Position numbers and translations under genes: made by a program. The notes below the pieces were generated by a model that worked only from the letters and a program-made list of their open reading frames with translations, made no database searches and was not told the DNA's origin. Positions 11,600 through 23,398 of a stretch of DNA of 64,000 bases are shown piece by piece. The first letter of the stretch is position 1. The number at the start of each line of letters is the position of its first letter. The stretch comes from Ceratotherium simum simum (Eukaryota; Chordata; Mammalia; Perissodactyla; Rhinocerotidae), in contig NW_004454182.1 of the NCBI RefSeq assembly GCF_000283155.1, forward strand, positions 728,589 to 792,588. Direction: 5' to 3'.

Positions 11600-11790
11600 G
11601 AAGTGGCTTGAAGATAGCTTCTCTTAAGTGAGGAGTTAGACTGCTGGTGGAAGGTACATTGGTAGGGGGAGGAGAGAAAGAAGAATAAAGAGATGGGAGG
11701 GAAGTGTGAGAGAGGAGGAGCAAAAGCAATAGAGAGCAGGAGAGGCAGAGAGCAGTAGGGAGAGTATTTTCATGCTGGTCCTGAGTCATA
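11600..11790 (+). repeat. Purine-rich tract
   Basis: GA-rich low-complexity stretch (GGAGAGAAAGAAGAATAAAG and similar, about 11650-11770). It produces a Leu/Ser-rich antisense ORF at 11571-11807 with no protein meaning. Confidence 0.65.
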
Positions 11791-12179
11791 TCAGGAACCA
11801 GGTCCACGTTCTGGCCATGCCCCTGAGCGGTGATAAGACTGGAGGAGTGAGATGGGCCCTAGACTCTTGTGTTCCCACCCTCAGGACGGAGTTGCACTCT
11901 TTAAGTTTGGCCCGGAGGCAACAGATTTGCTGGGGTTTTTTCAAAGGATAGTCAGTAGAGTCATCAGCAGAAAGCCTGTGGACGGAAAGCCATTTGTGCC
12001 TCCTTAATACACCAGCATTCAGCTCTAACATTTGCACGAAGTCTAAGGGAGAAGATGGCAGGAGACATTTTTAAAAAGATGAAATTCCCAGGCAGCCTGG
12101 GGATGGGAGCTTGAGGCCAGATTTAATTTGGAAACTAAAGAAGCCTGTCGTTTTTGAACATATCAATTTGCAGAGTAAG

Positions 12180-12350
12180 ACTCTTTCTCACCAGACTAGA
12201 ACGATTTCTCCCTGATCTCCAACCTGCCTGTCTTTCAAAGCCCAGCTCGAAAGCTTCCTCCTCCAAGAAACACTCAGATAACTCCAACAAAAGTGCTCCT
12301 TCTCCTCCTGTAATCCTCAGCTCCTTTATGCGTGAGCAATTCTGTTGTGT
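12180..12350 (+). repeat. CR1-like LINE (L3/L2) fragment
   Basis: TTTCAAAGCCCAGCTCGAAAG, GCTTCCTCCTCCAAGAAAC and AGATAACTCCAACAAAAGTG match the L3/L2 3' segment (TCAAGTCCCAGCTCAAATGCC, CCTCCAGGAAGCC). It continues the family of the 11260-11440 fragment after a gap. Confidence 0.55.
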
Positions 12351-12529
12351 GGCCTTCCTGTGCTGGCACGGTGTGCAAACTCAGATTTTCTTAAATCAGA
12401 GTCTCACTCACTGCTGCTCTGCAGTGGGCTTTTTCTGCTTTCTCAGACATGCCCACACTGATCCTCACAAGAACTTTGTCTGAGTGGTGGTGTGGAGCTG
12501 TGTAGGGGGCTTAAAAATGGGCTGTGGAG

Positions 12530-12720
12530 GAAGGTGCATCTGGATCGGACATCTGACTATCACATATTTGCTATTGCAACTCTGTTAAGTTTCTTTAAAT
12601 TGCTAAATCTGTTTCCTCATCTATAAAATAGGGATAATAATATCTAATTGTGTAGGTGGTTGTTGTAAGTGTTAAATGGGTCCTGTGAGAAGTGTTTGAG
12701 ACAAAGCATGTCCTTAATAA
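12530..12720 (+). repeat. MIR SINE
   Basis: AACTCTGTTAAGTTTCTTTA, TGTTTCCTCATCTATAAAAT, AGGGATAATAATATC and TTGTTGTAAGTGTTAAATGG are a good MIR core and tail. Confidence 0.8.
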
Positions 12721-13200
12721 AACCACAATTATTATTTCCATTGTATGGCGATTCAGAGTGCTATGGACTGAATTGTGTCCCCCTAAAATTCTTGTGTTGA
12801 AATCCTCATGCCTAATGTGATGGTATTAGGAGATGGGGTCTTTGGGACATGCTTAAGTCATGAGGGTGGAGCCCTCCTGAATGGGATTAGTGTCCTTATA
12901 AAAGTGGCTCCCTAGCCCCTAACCAGGTGAGGACACTATGAGAAGGTGCGGGCAATGAACCAGGAAGAGGGCCTTCACAAGAACATGACCACGCTGGTGC
13001 CTTGATCTTGGACTTCCCAGCCTCTGGAACTGTGAGAGAATAAATTTCTGTTGTTTAAGCCACCCGGTCTATGGTATTTTGTTATGGCAGCCCTAGCAGA
13101 CTAAGACAGAGATTAAATGATTTGCCTCAAGTTATAATCAATAAAACTGACAAAGCCAAGAAGCAAACTCAGTTCTTTTGAATGTTCAATGAAATTTTAC
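12721..13200 (-). repeat. MIR SINE, split by an MLT1A LTR
   Basis: Left part (ATTATTATTTCCATTGTATG, to 12758) and right part (ATTAAATGATTTGCCTCAAG, from about 13109) are consecutive pieces of one reversed MIR. The 350-bp LTR lies between them at the CAGAG motif of the MIR. Confidence 0.7.
12759..13108 (+). mobile_element. MLT1A solo LTR (ERVL-MaLR)
   Basis: Begins TGCTATGGACTGAATTGTG and ends TTTGTTATGGCAGCCC...CTAAGACA. In between are GGTGGAGCCCTCCTGAATGG, CTTGATCTTGGACTTCCCAG and the polyadenylation AATAAATTTCTGTTG, in MLT1A order. It is essentially full length, with no internal retroviral sequence beside it, so it is a solo LTR. CAGAG occurs at both edges as the probable 5-bp target duplication if the LTR end is taken two bases shorter. 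Confidence 0.85.
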
Positions 13201-13499
13201 GATACAGTATTCTCTCTTCAACCCCAGAACTCAGAATGTACTTAGCGGGCTGTTAATTCATAATGGGTCCATAATAAATTTTATAACTAACGGACTGACT
13301 AACTAATTAAACAAGTGGAGAGTTACTCCTAAAAATGAAAAGAACTGTGGAATTCTGTTTTCTACATTTTTGTATAATAATATGCATACTTGAAATAGCA
13401 GTAACAGTACAGCAATACAGCAACAATAGCTGTATTGTCTTAGCCGATTATAAAAGTGGTACATTAAATAGGACAATAAATAAATTGTAAAACACACAA

Positions 13500-14110
13500 A
13501 TGATCCTAATGCTATTTTCCAAATAGAACCATTACAAACATTTTGCTGTATATCCTTCTCAGCTTTTTTCTAAATACACATTTTTTTAATCAACCATACC
13601 ATTCATATTGCTTTCGACCTTTTGTTTTCATTTATGGACAGCACACGGTCATTGGTCCATGTCACAAAATATAATTCTATAACATTTTAAATGACTACTT
13701 TGTAACATATATGTCATTGTATGGGTACACAATTATTTATATTTAGTTAATCCCCTATTAAATGTCTTTTAGGTGGCTTTTAGTTTTGAGGAATCAACAT
13801 TATTTCTTATCTTTGTGCTTGTGTCTTATTATCGGCTCAGGGTAAGTTCCTAAAATTTTAATATGTCATCAAATTATCTCCAGCAAGAGTGGACCTATTT
13901 ACATTCTCATTAACAGTACTGGAAAAATTTGAAACTAAATCTAATGAAAGTTTGCTAAGACTTGTTCTTTTTTTTATCGAAGCATAGGACATTTCTCTTA
14001 TTATATTTTCAATATATTTGACTATGTCAAAGACGATTGTGTAAACTGTATTTTCTTTACACAAAATTAGATTTTTATCATAATTTCATAGCTTATTTTC
14101 AACTTCCTCT
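13500..14110 (-). repeat. L1M LINE, antisense 3' portion
   Basis: TCATTGTATGGGTACACAAT, TTAATCCCCTATTAAATGTC, AGGTGGCTTTTAGTTTTGAG and AGTGGACCTATTTACATTC follow the antisense order of an old L1 near the ORF2 end. Heavily diverged. Confidence 0.55.
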
Positions 14111-14269
14111 GCAGTCTATCTTCATTGAGGATGTGTGAGATTCATCCAGGTGAATTATTTACTTTTTTTATTTTTTGTCACTTCGTCCAACCCTGTTATA
14201 TTGCTCATACCTGTGGTCAAGTGCATATTTAGGTAATTTACTCTCCACTTAGGAAATGACAGAATGCTC

Positions 14270-14400
14270 TTTATTCTACACTAATTGCCTGCAATCCCCC
14301 TGGACTTTAGAGATCATGAGACTATTACTGCTCCCCAGCATCTAGCACAATGCCTCACACATAGTAAGCACTCAATAAACACTTGTTGAATTGTTAAGTT
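14270..14400 (+). repeat. L2 3' end
   Basis: CCCCAGCATCTAGCACAATG, CCTCACACATAGTAAGCAC and TCAATAAACACTTGTTGAAT match the L2 3' terminus closely. Confidence 0.85.
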
Positions 14401-14785
14401 ATTTTCTAACCATTTTTTATCCATGCTAATATGTTGTTAATATTTACTGAAAATTGTGTTGTTAAAAAGCAATCAAAAGGAAATGTGTGTTTGGGTGAGG
14501 GGGAAAGAATCAGGCTGCTTTCTCAATCTTTTAAAGAAATGATAGTATTTTATCCTATTTAAAAGTATGCTTGGTATGTTTTTAAAATTTATAATAATTT
14601 ATAAACCATATTCTCAGACTCCAACTATTACATAGTAAATACAACTCTTTAATGGGTGTTTTGGGAGTAGGGGTCATTTTTATCTCTGAATCTGTATTTC
14701 TAAACTTTAAGTCTATCATTGACCTTATTGGTGTTCTACTAAAATTTATGTTTAGATTATTCTTTCTAAAAATAATTTGCTCACA

Positions 14786-14965
14786 GGACCAGCCCCGTGG
14801 CCTAGTGGTTAAGTACAGTGCTCTCCACTTTGGCGGTCTGGGTTCTGTGTCAGGGCTCTGACCTACACCACTCGTCAGCAGCCATGCTGTGGCAGTGACC
14901 CACATACAAAATAAAGGAAGACTGGCACAGATGTTAGCGCAGGGTGAATCTTCTTCAGCAAAAAT
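14786..14965 (+). repeat. ERE-type tRNA SINE (older copy)
   Basis: GGACCAGCCCCGTGGCCTAG, TGGTTAAGTACAGTGC, CAGCCATGCTGTGGCAGTG and AGATGTTAGCGCAGGGTG identify a diverged equine SINE. The B-box is degraded. Its A-rich end has become an ATA microsatellite. Confidence 0.85.
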
Positions 14966-14966
14966 G

Positions 14967-14992
<26 letters not shown>
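14966..14992 (+). repeat. (ATA)n microsatellite at SINE tail
   Basis: About nine ATA/TAA units directly follow the SINE tail. This produces poly-Ile tracts in ORFs on both strands (14582-15109 minus and 14889-15155 plus), which are therefore not genes. Confidence 0.9.
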
Positions 14993-14999
<7 letters not shown>

Positions 15000-16780
15000 T
15001 ATAGCTCGTCTTTGGTAGTGTACTCATTCTCCTTTATATCTTTTATTTTTTCTATTATTAAAATTAATAACTTTGTGTCAGAGCACTTTAAGGAAGTTGT
15101 TCTATTCATTTTCTTATCTCCATCACCCTGCTACTTTTTGATCCAATTTAAATGATACAAAATTTCCATATTTAATTGCTTGTTAATAGTCTTTTCCTGC
15201 TTCGTCGCATCTTTCCTTGTTTCCATATCAACTTAGAAACACCTGCTCAAACAGAGGTAAACAACCCAGAGACTACCACGAGTTTACCGAGGTGCTTAAT
15301 ATACAGTGATAAAAGTGAGTCTGCAGATGCATTTTCCATACACCAAAAAGTGAAACTACAGTGCAGCCCTTTGCCATGCCATACATTTCCATTTCAGAAT
15401 CTGCATTCTGGAAAGCACCCACAGTTTCAAGTTAGTATTTGCAAAAACAGATCAATATAGTTTATTTCAGGACACCGACAGATTTGCCACGGCTGCTCTA
15501 CTAACCTTGACTGGTCAGAATACCCCAGCTAGCTTTTCGTTTAGAAGAACATTCTTCTACACTCGCTAGCCTTCTTTTCGTGAGGATCTGCTTAATGCAG
15601 TTCCCTTCAACAGCAATATCTGCGGGCATGGTGTGGTTGACGTTCTGTCTGTGACAACCAGGTGTCATAAATGCAAGTGCTCTAGCCGGAAGAAATGTCA
15701 GAGATTGGATTTCTAACTACCTTTTCCTTCCTTCAGACTTTCACAAAGATTCCTGTGTGCTGACTGGAGGATGGCCTCCACACTGCACTCTTTACAGAAA
15801 CACTGGGAGGAGGGCTGGTAGGTGCGGTGTGGGGGATGGGCCAGAAATGCAGTAGCGTTTTCTATTTTTAAAGCAGAGACTCAGCCGCAGCCGGAAGTAT
15901 TTAACTACTTGTGTGATACAGCAAGTAAAAATGTGTAAAATTGCTTTTCCTAGTCGCAAACAGAGGAGAAAGAGCTCTGCCTTTAAAACTGGAAAGCCTA
16001 TTTGAATTAGCTACAAATCTCTGCAAGGTAAAATTGCCCTTGATCATAGCTGCAGATAGAACGTCATAGCCAGAAATCTCAGCAGTGATCAGGGACTAGT
16101 TAGCCTTTCTCCTTCATCCAGAAATAAATAGCGTATGTGCATTAGGGTCAGCTGGTAGAGAGCTCATGTTTTTGTTTCAGCCAGGTCTAAGTTTAGAACT
16201 GGCTTCTGTACAAAATCACAGTCCTCTTATTTATATAGGCACAGCTCACTATGGTGATTTTTCCGGAGGTCATTTCAAGACCAAAAGATGTCAGCAGTCA
16301 TTTTAGGTACAGCTGATATTTTTCACCCTAAAAGGCCGAGGAAAGAGTAGCTGGAGAGACGAGAGGAAAAACCAAACCTGTGCCTGGTATGTTTTGCTGG
16401 CTTGGAGAGTTGAACAAGGTGCATGGGCTATCACTGAATCAAGAGCAGTGACTGCCCGGGATAGGACTCCAGGGATTAACTGAGCTGGTGATCCTGTTAC
16501 ACGGTGTTAACATATCGAGATCTGTCTTGATGAAAAACGGTCACAGATTCTACTATCTATCTTTGTTTTTCACTATTTTTTAGGCTCTACTTTCTATTGC
16601 TATATACAGAAAAAAGCAATTATTGGGGTATTGCCTTTGCATAACAAGCTGGGTAAGCAAGAGAACGTGTCATGAGTAAAATTATTTCCCATGCGCTACC
16701 CTATTAATATCTGTTGCCATATCACATTGCCAATATTTACCTCAACGTTCTCACTGATGAATGCCAAGACTATCTTTTCC
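14993..16780. other. Unassigned intron DNA
   Basis: Mostly unique, less AT-rich at 15470-16500. I recognise no repeat, exon or strong motif. CTATTTTTAA at 15862-15871 fits the MEF2 consensus but is expected by chance at this length. Confidence 0.35.
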
Positions 16781-16784
16781 TCAT

Positions 16785-16930
16785 CTTGAATTCAGTCCTC
16801 ATCCCACAAACTATGTGACCTGGGCAAGGAGCCTAATGATACCTCAGTTTCCTTTTCTATAAAATGAGGAGCTAGGATAAGGCCGCTCTTTCTGGCTCTA
16901 ATATTTTTTGATTCAGATTCTGTGACTAAC
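16785..16930 (+). repeat. MIR SINE
   Basis: ACTATGTGACCTGGGCAAGG, ACCTCAGTTTCCTTTTCTAT and AAAATGAGGAGCTAGGATAA match the MIR core. Confidence 0.75.
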
Positions 16931-17242
16931 ACACAAAGGGCAGGTGGTATATGAGCTCCAGGCATATTAAATTACTACACAGGAGGCCAGGCATTCCCAA
17001 TAAAACTGGAGCACGGGGTCAGCTCAGCCAAGGCTATTTGTGTGTGGGGCGAATTCTTAGGTGCTTGGAAAAGTCTGAAGCGTGGCCAATGAGAGGCCTG
17101 TTCAATCCAGTTTTTCTACGTGTTCTGGTTGTCACTAACCACTGGCTTTTTGTCCCCAGTGGGTACCCATTGGGGGTGTGCTCATCTATACAAGCCACAT
17201 AGTAAAAGTAAATACCAGTTTTTGCTTTTAAAAGAAATTTCA

Positions 17243-17486
17243 GGGGGCTGGCCCGTGGCTTAGCGGTTCAGTGCACGTGCTCCACTGCTGGCGGCCCGGG
17301 TTCAGATCCCGGGTGCGCATTACGCACCGATTGTCAGGCCATGCTGTGGCAGCGTCCCACATAAAGTGGAGGAAGATGGGCATGGATGTTAGCTCAGGGC
17401 CAGTCTTCCTCAGCAAAAAGAGGAGGATTGGCATGGATGTTAGCTCAGGGCTGATCTTCCTCACCAAAAAAAAAAAAAAAAGAAGG
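17243..17486 (+). repeat. ERE SINE, short form, with 12-bp target duplication
   Basis: Complete copy from GGGGCTGGCCCGTGGCTTAG through B-box GGTTCAGATCC and two GATGTTAGCTCAGGGC tail modules to an A tract. AAAGAAATTTCA flanks it at 17231-17242 and 17487-17498. The body uses the short ACATAAAGTGGAGGAAGATG form. The ORFs here (17240-17467, 17271-17513) are SINE translations. Confidence 0.97.
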
Positions 17487-17599
17487 AAAGAAATTTCAAT
17501 TTTAAGCTTCTGACTTTTCTTTGGTTATTGTAAAATAAATATAGAAAGCTTTATTATAAGAATTCGGACAATTTTTGTTCTTAAAACAATTTTAGTATA

Positions 17600-17730
17600 A
17601 TGACCTGTTTCCATGTCTGTCTCCTCCGCTAGGTTGTGCACTCTGATTGCAGAGACTGAGGACATACATCTGTTATTTCCCAGGTCTGCCACTGCACCTC
17701 AAATAGCGGGCATTCAAAAAAAAGTGTTAC
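17600..17730 (+). repeat. L2 3' fragment
   Basis: CATGTCTGTCTCCTCCGCTA then GCAGAGACTGAGGACATAC and CCACTGCACCTCAAATAGCG parallel the L2 3' end (GTCTCCCCCACTAGAATG). Confidence 0.55.
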
Positions 17731-18413
17731 TTTAAAGAGTAATTTGATTATGGAATTCGGAAGAATACTTGAAGAGGGCTTACTGTATAGTCCATGGGGG
17801 TAATAAACAAATTTCCTGTGCAGCAGGGGGAAAAGCCATTGGATTTGACCATAACTACATGCTTAGTTAACTGAGACGTGTGCTAGTCTGCAGTATACAT
17901 ATAATAATTCACATAAATAATCAGGTGGCCTAAGGGGATAATAATTATGTCTTTGAAAATTTTTAAATGCATCAAAAGCGATTTTTAAAAGTGACTCCAT
18001 GGAATTGAAGGAAAATGTTGTTACAGCTAATTTACCAGAAAAAATAAGGAACAAAAGATTAAATTGATCGAGTATGCTCAACTGCATGATTTCATAAAAG
18101 AGGATGCACAGTGAAGTGAATGTGTTTGGGACAGAATCATTTAAATGCTGAGTATCTATGATTATATAAATAAGAAAGCAAGCACTGTGAAATCTCTAGA
18201 TATATGAAAGAATCTATCATCTTCCTCAGTGTAAATACAAAAGTGGATTGGATAAACTGCAGGATATCATTGGGCTCTGGGAGTAGGGAGATGTTTTAAA
18301 GCAAACCAGTATTAGAAAAAACACTAAGGAAAATAATAAAAATTATATTCTATAGAAAATAATGGGCTCTGAAATATTATGTCTCAGAAAAAGCATCTGA
18401 GATATACTATAAA

Positions 18414-18677
18414 TTGGAGATAGCTTACTATTACTACCCACAAGGCTACAATAAAACTTTAAACCTTGTAGGAAGCATATGGGAAATGAAACAGGGCAAT
18501 TCTATTCCCAAGAGCTATTCTATTATTTTAACCAATGCTAATGTGTCTGAAAACACAGGGACCTATGTTTGTTCTAATCCTCTGTGTCAAAATGATGTTA
18601 AGGCTGGAAAAGTTTCAAAGAAGGATACTGGAAATCAGCAAAGAGATGGAGGCACTTCTACAGGAGAGAAATCCTAA
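18414..18677 (+). pseudogene. Possible Ig-like domain fragment (87-codon ORF)
   Basis: The translation contains SYSIILTNANVSENTGTYVC, which resembles the end of an Ig V/I-set domain (hydrophobic strand, then D/N-x-G-x-Y-x-C). A Trp lies about 31 residues before the Cys, in IWEMKQG. The frame starts just after stop codons at 18400-18412 and ends soon after the Cys. No intron signals or poly-A tail were seen, and I cannot name a parent gene. It may be a relic of a retrocopied or repeat-borne Ig gene, or a coincidence in AT-rich DNA. It lies in ASB5 intron 1 on the opposite strand. Confidence 0.2.
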
Positions 18678-19069
18678 TACTTTTAGATAGTTCAAAACGG
18701 GAAGTTGAACTCTAACACGGATTCTGATGGAAATCTACATAATCATGCAAGGCAGCATTAGGAATGAATAAACTTTTTCAAGAAATTCTGAAAAACTAGA
18801 AAGTTGGATCACTTTCTGACAGTTTTAAAGCTAAATTTGGGACACAAATGTAAACTCCCTTTTTTTTTTCAGTTTGCACAACCAATCACAAACTTCAGAC
18901 ACTCTTTGCTTCCAAAAGGGGGTATTTAGCTAAACTAAATGGAGTAATCCACAGCTAAAGATTTTTGAGGGTATAGTTCTGAGTTTAGGGACTTAGATCA
19001 TAAAGTTCCTCCACTGTCAGAAAAAGAAGATCAAGATGAATAGACTTCTGCTTGGCTCTGGTTGGCACT

Positions 19070-19500
19070 TTCCCCCACTTAGGACTATGGAATATTTCAA
19101 ACATACATGCTCTCTATCACCCAGTTTAACAGTTATCAATTCATGGCTAGTCTTGTTTCCTCTACAACCCACCCATTTCCCTCCCCACCTCCAGTCCTAG
19201 GATTATTTTGAAGCAAATCTCATTATATCATTTCACCCATAAATATTTCAGAATGAGTCTCTAAAAGGTGAGGACTCTGTAATCATAACGACAGTATCAT
19301 AATCACATGAAAACAGTAATTCCAATATATCAGCAGATACTGTTGGTAATTTTTATTTTCTAGAGAGCAGCTCAGTTCATAAACTGCCTTCTATAATGAT
19401 ACCAAAATTGATATAACCTTTAGATCCTTTATCTTGGGGCAAAAAGTCTGTAATCTCTACATTTTCTAAATGTCTTTTAAAAAGCGTTGAAGATTCCCAT
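19070..19500 (+). repeat. L1M-type 3' UTR fragment
   Basis: TCACCCAGTTTAACAGTTAT, CAATTCATGGCTAGTCTTGT, GGATTATTTTGAAGCAAATC and CATAAATATTTCAGAATGAG follow a widespread old mammalian L1 3' region in order. The subfamily is uncertain. Confidence 0.5.
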
Positions 19501-20576
19501 CCTTTAAAAAAAGAATATTTGTTTTCTCTACATTACTGAGGACTCACGTAGTACAACGTAAAATATTTGCCTTAAATCATCACAAAGATCCATTAGACTC
19601 TCTTTTACCTGCCAGAGCCAAATTTCCACCCTTGCAAAGTCGCATTTGGAACAGGCCATCATTCAGTTCTTGGTGGCTGCCTTGCGGTGGGTTTCTTTAC
19701 AAGGCCACACATACAGGTAACTCACAAGAGTCATCTCTGAGCCCCATTCTTGCTCCATTCTACTTTTTATTCTATTTCATTTAAACATGAGTACCTAAAT
19801 CTGTTGGCCTAGTGATGGGGAATGAGGGCAGCCGAGGTCTGAGGGCAAGCCTGACATAAGTATCTTGGGAAAAATAGAGTGATTGTTATCTAACAGTTAA
19901 CTCTTGCTTCAAGGGTCATTCGTGTCTTATATAAAGGTTGCTGGGAAACCTACAGTGACATCTTGTGGTCCATGGTGGCTCCTCTCTCAGTTGGAATTGA
20001 GTGGTTAGGAAAGGCCACAGTGGTCTGAAAAATCATAGTTAGAGAAAATATGGTTGGGATTATTACAAAACCACACATATCACAGCAGTGCCTAGACACT
20101 ATGGTGAAGGCTATTTTACTGGCCTGTGTGTGCAGGCTTTGAGAATAAATGTTATATAAGGAAGTGTTTTCAATATTACTAACTTTTTTGGGTATGATTA
20201 AAAAAACTATAAACATAATATAAAATCCAGTTAAATATAGTTTGAAATAATAATATTGTATGCTTGCACAAAACATATTTTTATTGAAGATCCTGAAACA
20301 AAATGGTAAGAGGCTTCTATTGAGGAAAATGTACCTCTCTCCAATATCTAGGGAACTTAACAATGAAGAGTAAGTCTCCTTTAGCTGTTACTTAAAGGTG
20401 ATTTCTGCCATACTCAAATGTTTATTAATACCCAGAGCTAAACTCTCAAAATGTTTAAAATATCTTGTATAACATTATAAAAGATGTCCCTGAATTTGGA
20501 ATATTTTAAACCACACTGAATGACATAATTGATTTTTTAAAAAGACACAAGCCCTATATATAGAAAAAACATAATA
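19501..20576. other. Unassigned intron DNA
   Basis: No repeat recognised. The 137-codon minus-strand ORF at 19950-20363 is the second-longest ORF in the window, but it is AT-driven, with Phe/Ile/Tyr-rich sequence and no domain. Confidence 0.35.
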
Positions 20577-20588
20577 AAATACAATTTT

Positions 20589-20889
20589 TCTTTTTTTTGT
20601 GAGGAAGATCGGCCCTGAGCTAACATCCATGCTAATCCCCCTCTTTTTGCTGAGGAAGACCGGCTCTGAGCTAACATCTGTTGCCAATCCTCCTCCTTTT
20701 TATTTTTCCCCAAAGCCCCAGTAGATAGTTGTATGTCATAGTTCCACATCCTTCTAGTTGCTGTATGTGGGACGCGGCCTCAGCATGGCCGGACAAGCGG
20801 TGTGTTGGTGCGCGCCCAGGATCCGAACCCCGGGCTGCCAGCAGCGGAGCGCGTGTGCACTTAACCACTAAGCCACGGGGCCGGCCATC
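20589..20889 (-). repeat. ERE SINE, long form, with 12-bp target duplication
   Basis: Antisense full-length copy. The head reads back as GGCCGGCCCCGTGGCTTAGT and the body includes the extra ACATACAGCAACTAGAAGG module and two tail modules. AAATACAATTTT flanks it at 20577-20588 and 20890-20901. Several short ORFs here are SINE-derived. Confidence 0.97.
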
Positions 20890-20994
20890 AAATACAATTT
20901 TAATTCAAAATACCTAAATGCTTCAACCATGAGAGACTAGCATAAACTCTAACTACTAATGTATGTTAATTTTCAGTTGTGTAATGAATAAACA

Positions 20995-21130
20995 AGGTGG
21001 AAAATGTCATTCATTCATTCATTCACCCCTTCATTCAATATTTATCAGGTGCCAACCAGCTATTATGTCCTGGGGACACTAAGATGAAAAGAAAAGTCGC
21101 TGCTAGTTGACCTTAAACTCCTGAGAGGCA
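20995..21130 (-). repeat. L2 3' end, antisense, with CATT repeat
   Basis: CATTCATTCATTCATTCACC, CAATATTTATCAGGTGCC and GTCCTGGGGACACTAAGATG are the reversed L2 terminus, including its terminal short repeat. Confidence 0.8.
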
Positions 21131-21859
21131 TTTTAGAACTGCGTGGACCTCCATCACTGTCTAAGCAACCTTTGTATGTCTGGGAATCAAAGGTTCTTAA
21201 AGTCATGACAAACTCAGAAATCTCCATAGCCAGCTAGGTTGCAGCGATGCCCCTTAACTGCTAGAAATATCTGATCTGCTATAAAATATCTGATTTACAC
21301 ATAATATTCACTGAAGTTAAATTGTAAGCGGTAAACAGTGATTCTCAATACAGAGGGCTTGACAGTATCCTACATTGATAGTACATACAGACAGTATCAT
21401 GGACAGTACATTTCCATGACTAAGACATTTATAAAGCCCAAAAGAATTTGTGGTAAAGTAGGCAGAAACTTATTTTCACAGTTGCTGTTAGTCTTAATAT
21501 GGTATCTTTGAAAGCATTCGGCTGGTGCGCACCCTGTGAAATTAATGGAAAGATATCAAAATGAAAGATGCCATTGTGAAGGAAAAAAATAAACAAGGAA
21601 AATCTAACCAAATTTATCGATTCTGTTTTTGAAAACAGGACTTGATGTTTCTCCAGACTTCTGCTAACCATATATTTAGAAGAAAGTATGTATTGCATTA
21701 AAAAAATCCTAGTTTTGTTTTTTAACCACAATACATATAAATAAAAGATTTTAAACTCTCATTGATATGACCTTTTTATCAATCTCACTTGCATCAGCAA
21801 TTTATCTACATTTGATTTAAAAATCTCAGTAAAGCCACTTTCTAATAAAGCTACTCATT

Positions 21860-22085
21860 CTTATAGCATAGTAGTTAGGAGCCTCTACTCTACAAACTGG
21901 GTCTGTATCCCAGGTCAGCCAAATACTAAACTTGTTGCCCTGGGAAAGTTACTTAATTTCTTTGTGCCTCAATTTCCTTATCTGGAAAACGGGATAACAA
22001 TCTTACTTCACAGGATTTCTGTGATAATTAAATGAATTAATACATAGATCAGAGCAATGCCTGGTAAATAATACTCCCTCAATTA
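21860..22085 (+). repeat. MIR SINE
   Basis: AGCATAGTAGTTAGGAGCCT, GGGAAAGTTACTTAATTTC, TTTGTGCCTCAATTTCCTTA, AACGGGATAACAATC and AGAGCAATGCCTGGTAAAT make this one of the best preserved MIRs in the window. Confidence 0.9.
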
Positions 22086-22089
22086 ACGT

Positions 22090-23235
22090 TAGTTTTTATG
22101 GCATTATTCTTACTAGTGTACAATGGAGATATAAATGCATCATTCATGCTTTCTTCATCAAATCTCGTCTTTTTATCTAGTAGTAAAATCAAAAAGAAAA
22201 TTAAAAACTCACAACTCTCAAGCACTTCAGTTACTGGTAAACCCCACCAACGTTCATTGTTCATTCTTCGCTCAGTGACTGTGGTGTATATAAAACAGTT
22301 CTTGGTATACTAGAAGTAATTTTGCTACTTTGCAAGCAAAACAAAACAAGACAGACAACCAAACAAAAACAGCCCATGAAAAGGAAGCAACAAAACATAC
22401 AGACTAGAAGAGCCACAGACTCAAAATACATCAATCCTATGTCATGGGGAAGTCTACTGGTTGCAAAGAAAGAAATGCTGGTTGATATAAAATATAACAG
22501 ACTAGCTTTTTCGTGTAAATGTCAAAAAATTTAGAAAATACTTAACATATTAGAAATGAGGAAATTAAAAAATAAAGGGCAGAAGCCACAAATTTTGAAG
22601 TAATTGGAAGCAGCTCTGGAGGCATGGAAGTCTCTCGAATACCCTTATCAACAGTCATTAGGTTCTGGAAGGTTTTGTCAGTGGTGATGAAACCAGATGA
22701 TTTGGATAGTCCCTAAGAGCAGGTTTGCTGGGTTGAATTTTACTTAAGTTTTTTCCTAGGTAAATGCCAACTTAACAGACAAAGAACTGATGACAATTCT
22801 TAAATTTGCAATAATGTACTATAATGTCTTATGCTGAAAAGTTCCTTGATAAATTTAATTGTCATTACTCCAGGGCTTTCAAATGTTGATGTGGAAATGT
22901 GCATAAACCAAGCTATTACTTCATCATGCCAATTTTTCGTCCCAAATTTCCCTTGATTATGTCCATATTGGTTCATTTCCAATACCATCACCCTTGAGTC
23001 AAATACCAAGCTACTGTATATTACTGTACTGCAATAGTTACTGTTTCCCCTACATCCAGTTTAGCCATCATCCAATCAATTCATTCTCTATTGATTAAGT
23101 GATATGCCTGGGATTTGCTTCAAAATAATCCCCAGGTAACTTTTGCAGGTTTCATTCTGTGCTTCTGCAAAAGCAGGGTTGTACCTTGTAATAGGATATT
23201 ATCTTTCTGCTCAATTTATGGGCCAGGATGTTATT
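22090..23235. other. Unassigned intron DNA
   Basis: AT-rich, with ORFs lacking protein character. Parts may be very old L1, but I cannot support that. Confidence 0.3.
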
Positions 23236-23398
23236 TAAAACAGGAAACCTTATCGTAATAGATTTCTTAGAAAGCTGATGCCTCATGTTAGGTTTGGTTT
23301 GCTGATATTTAAGATTTTTGCAGCTATATTCACGAGTGAGATTGGCCTATAATTTTCCTTTCTTATACTGACCTTTTCACGTTTTGGTAATGTAACAG

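Noticed and set aside
14582..15109. 175-codon ORF, the longest in the window
   Set aside because: It reads through an ERE SINE and its ATA microsatellite; the poly-Ile run and the low-complexity flanks show it is not a gene.
15862..15871. MEF2 consensus CTATTTTTAA (also at 48609-48618)
   Set aside because: The consensus is expected several times by chance in 64 kb of AT-rich DNA and neither site is near the promoter.
19950..20363. 137-codon minus-strand ORF
   Set aside because: AT-driven composition, no domain, no supporting splice or polyadenylation context; expected by chance.
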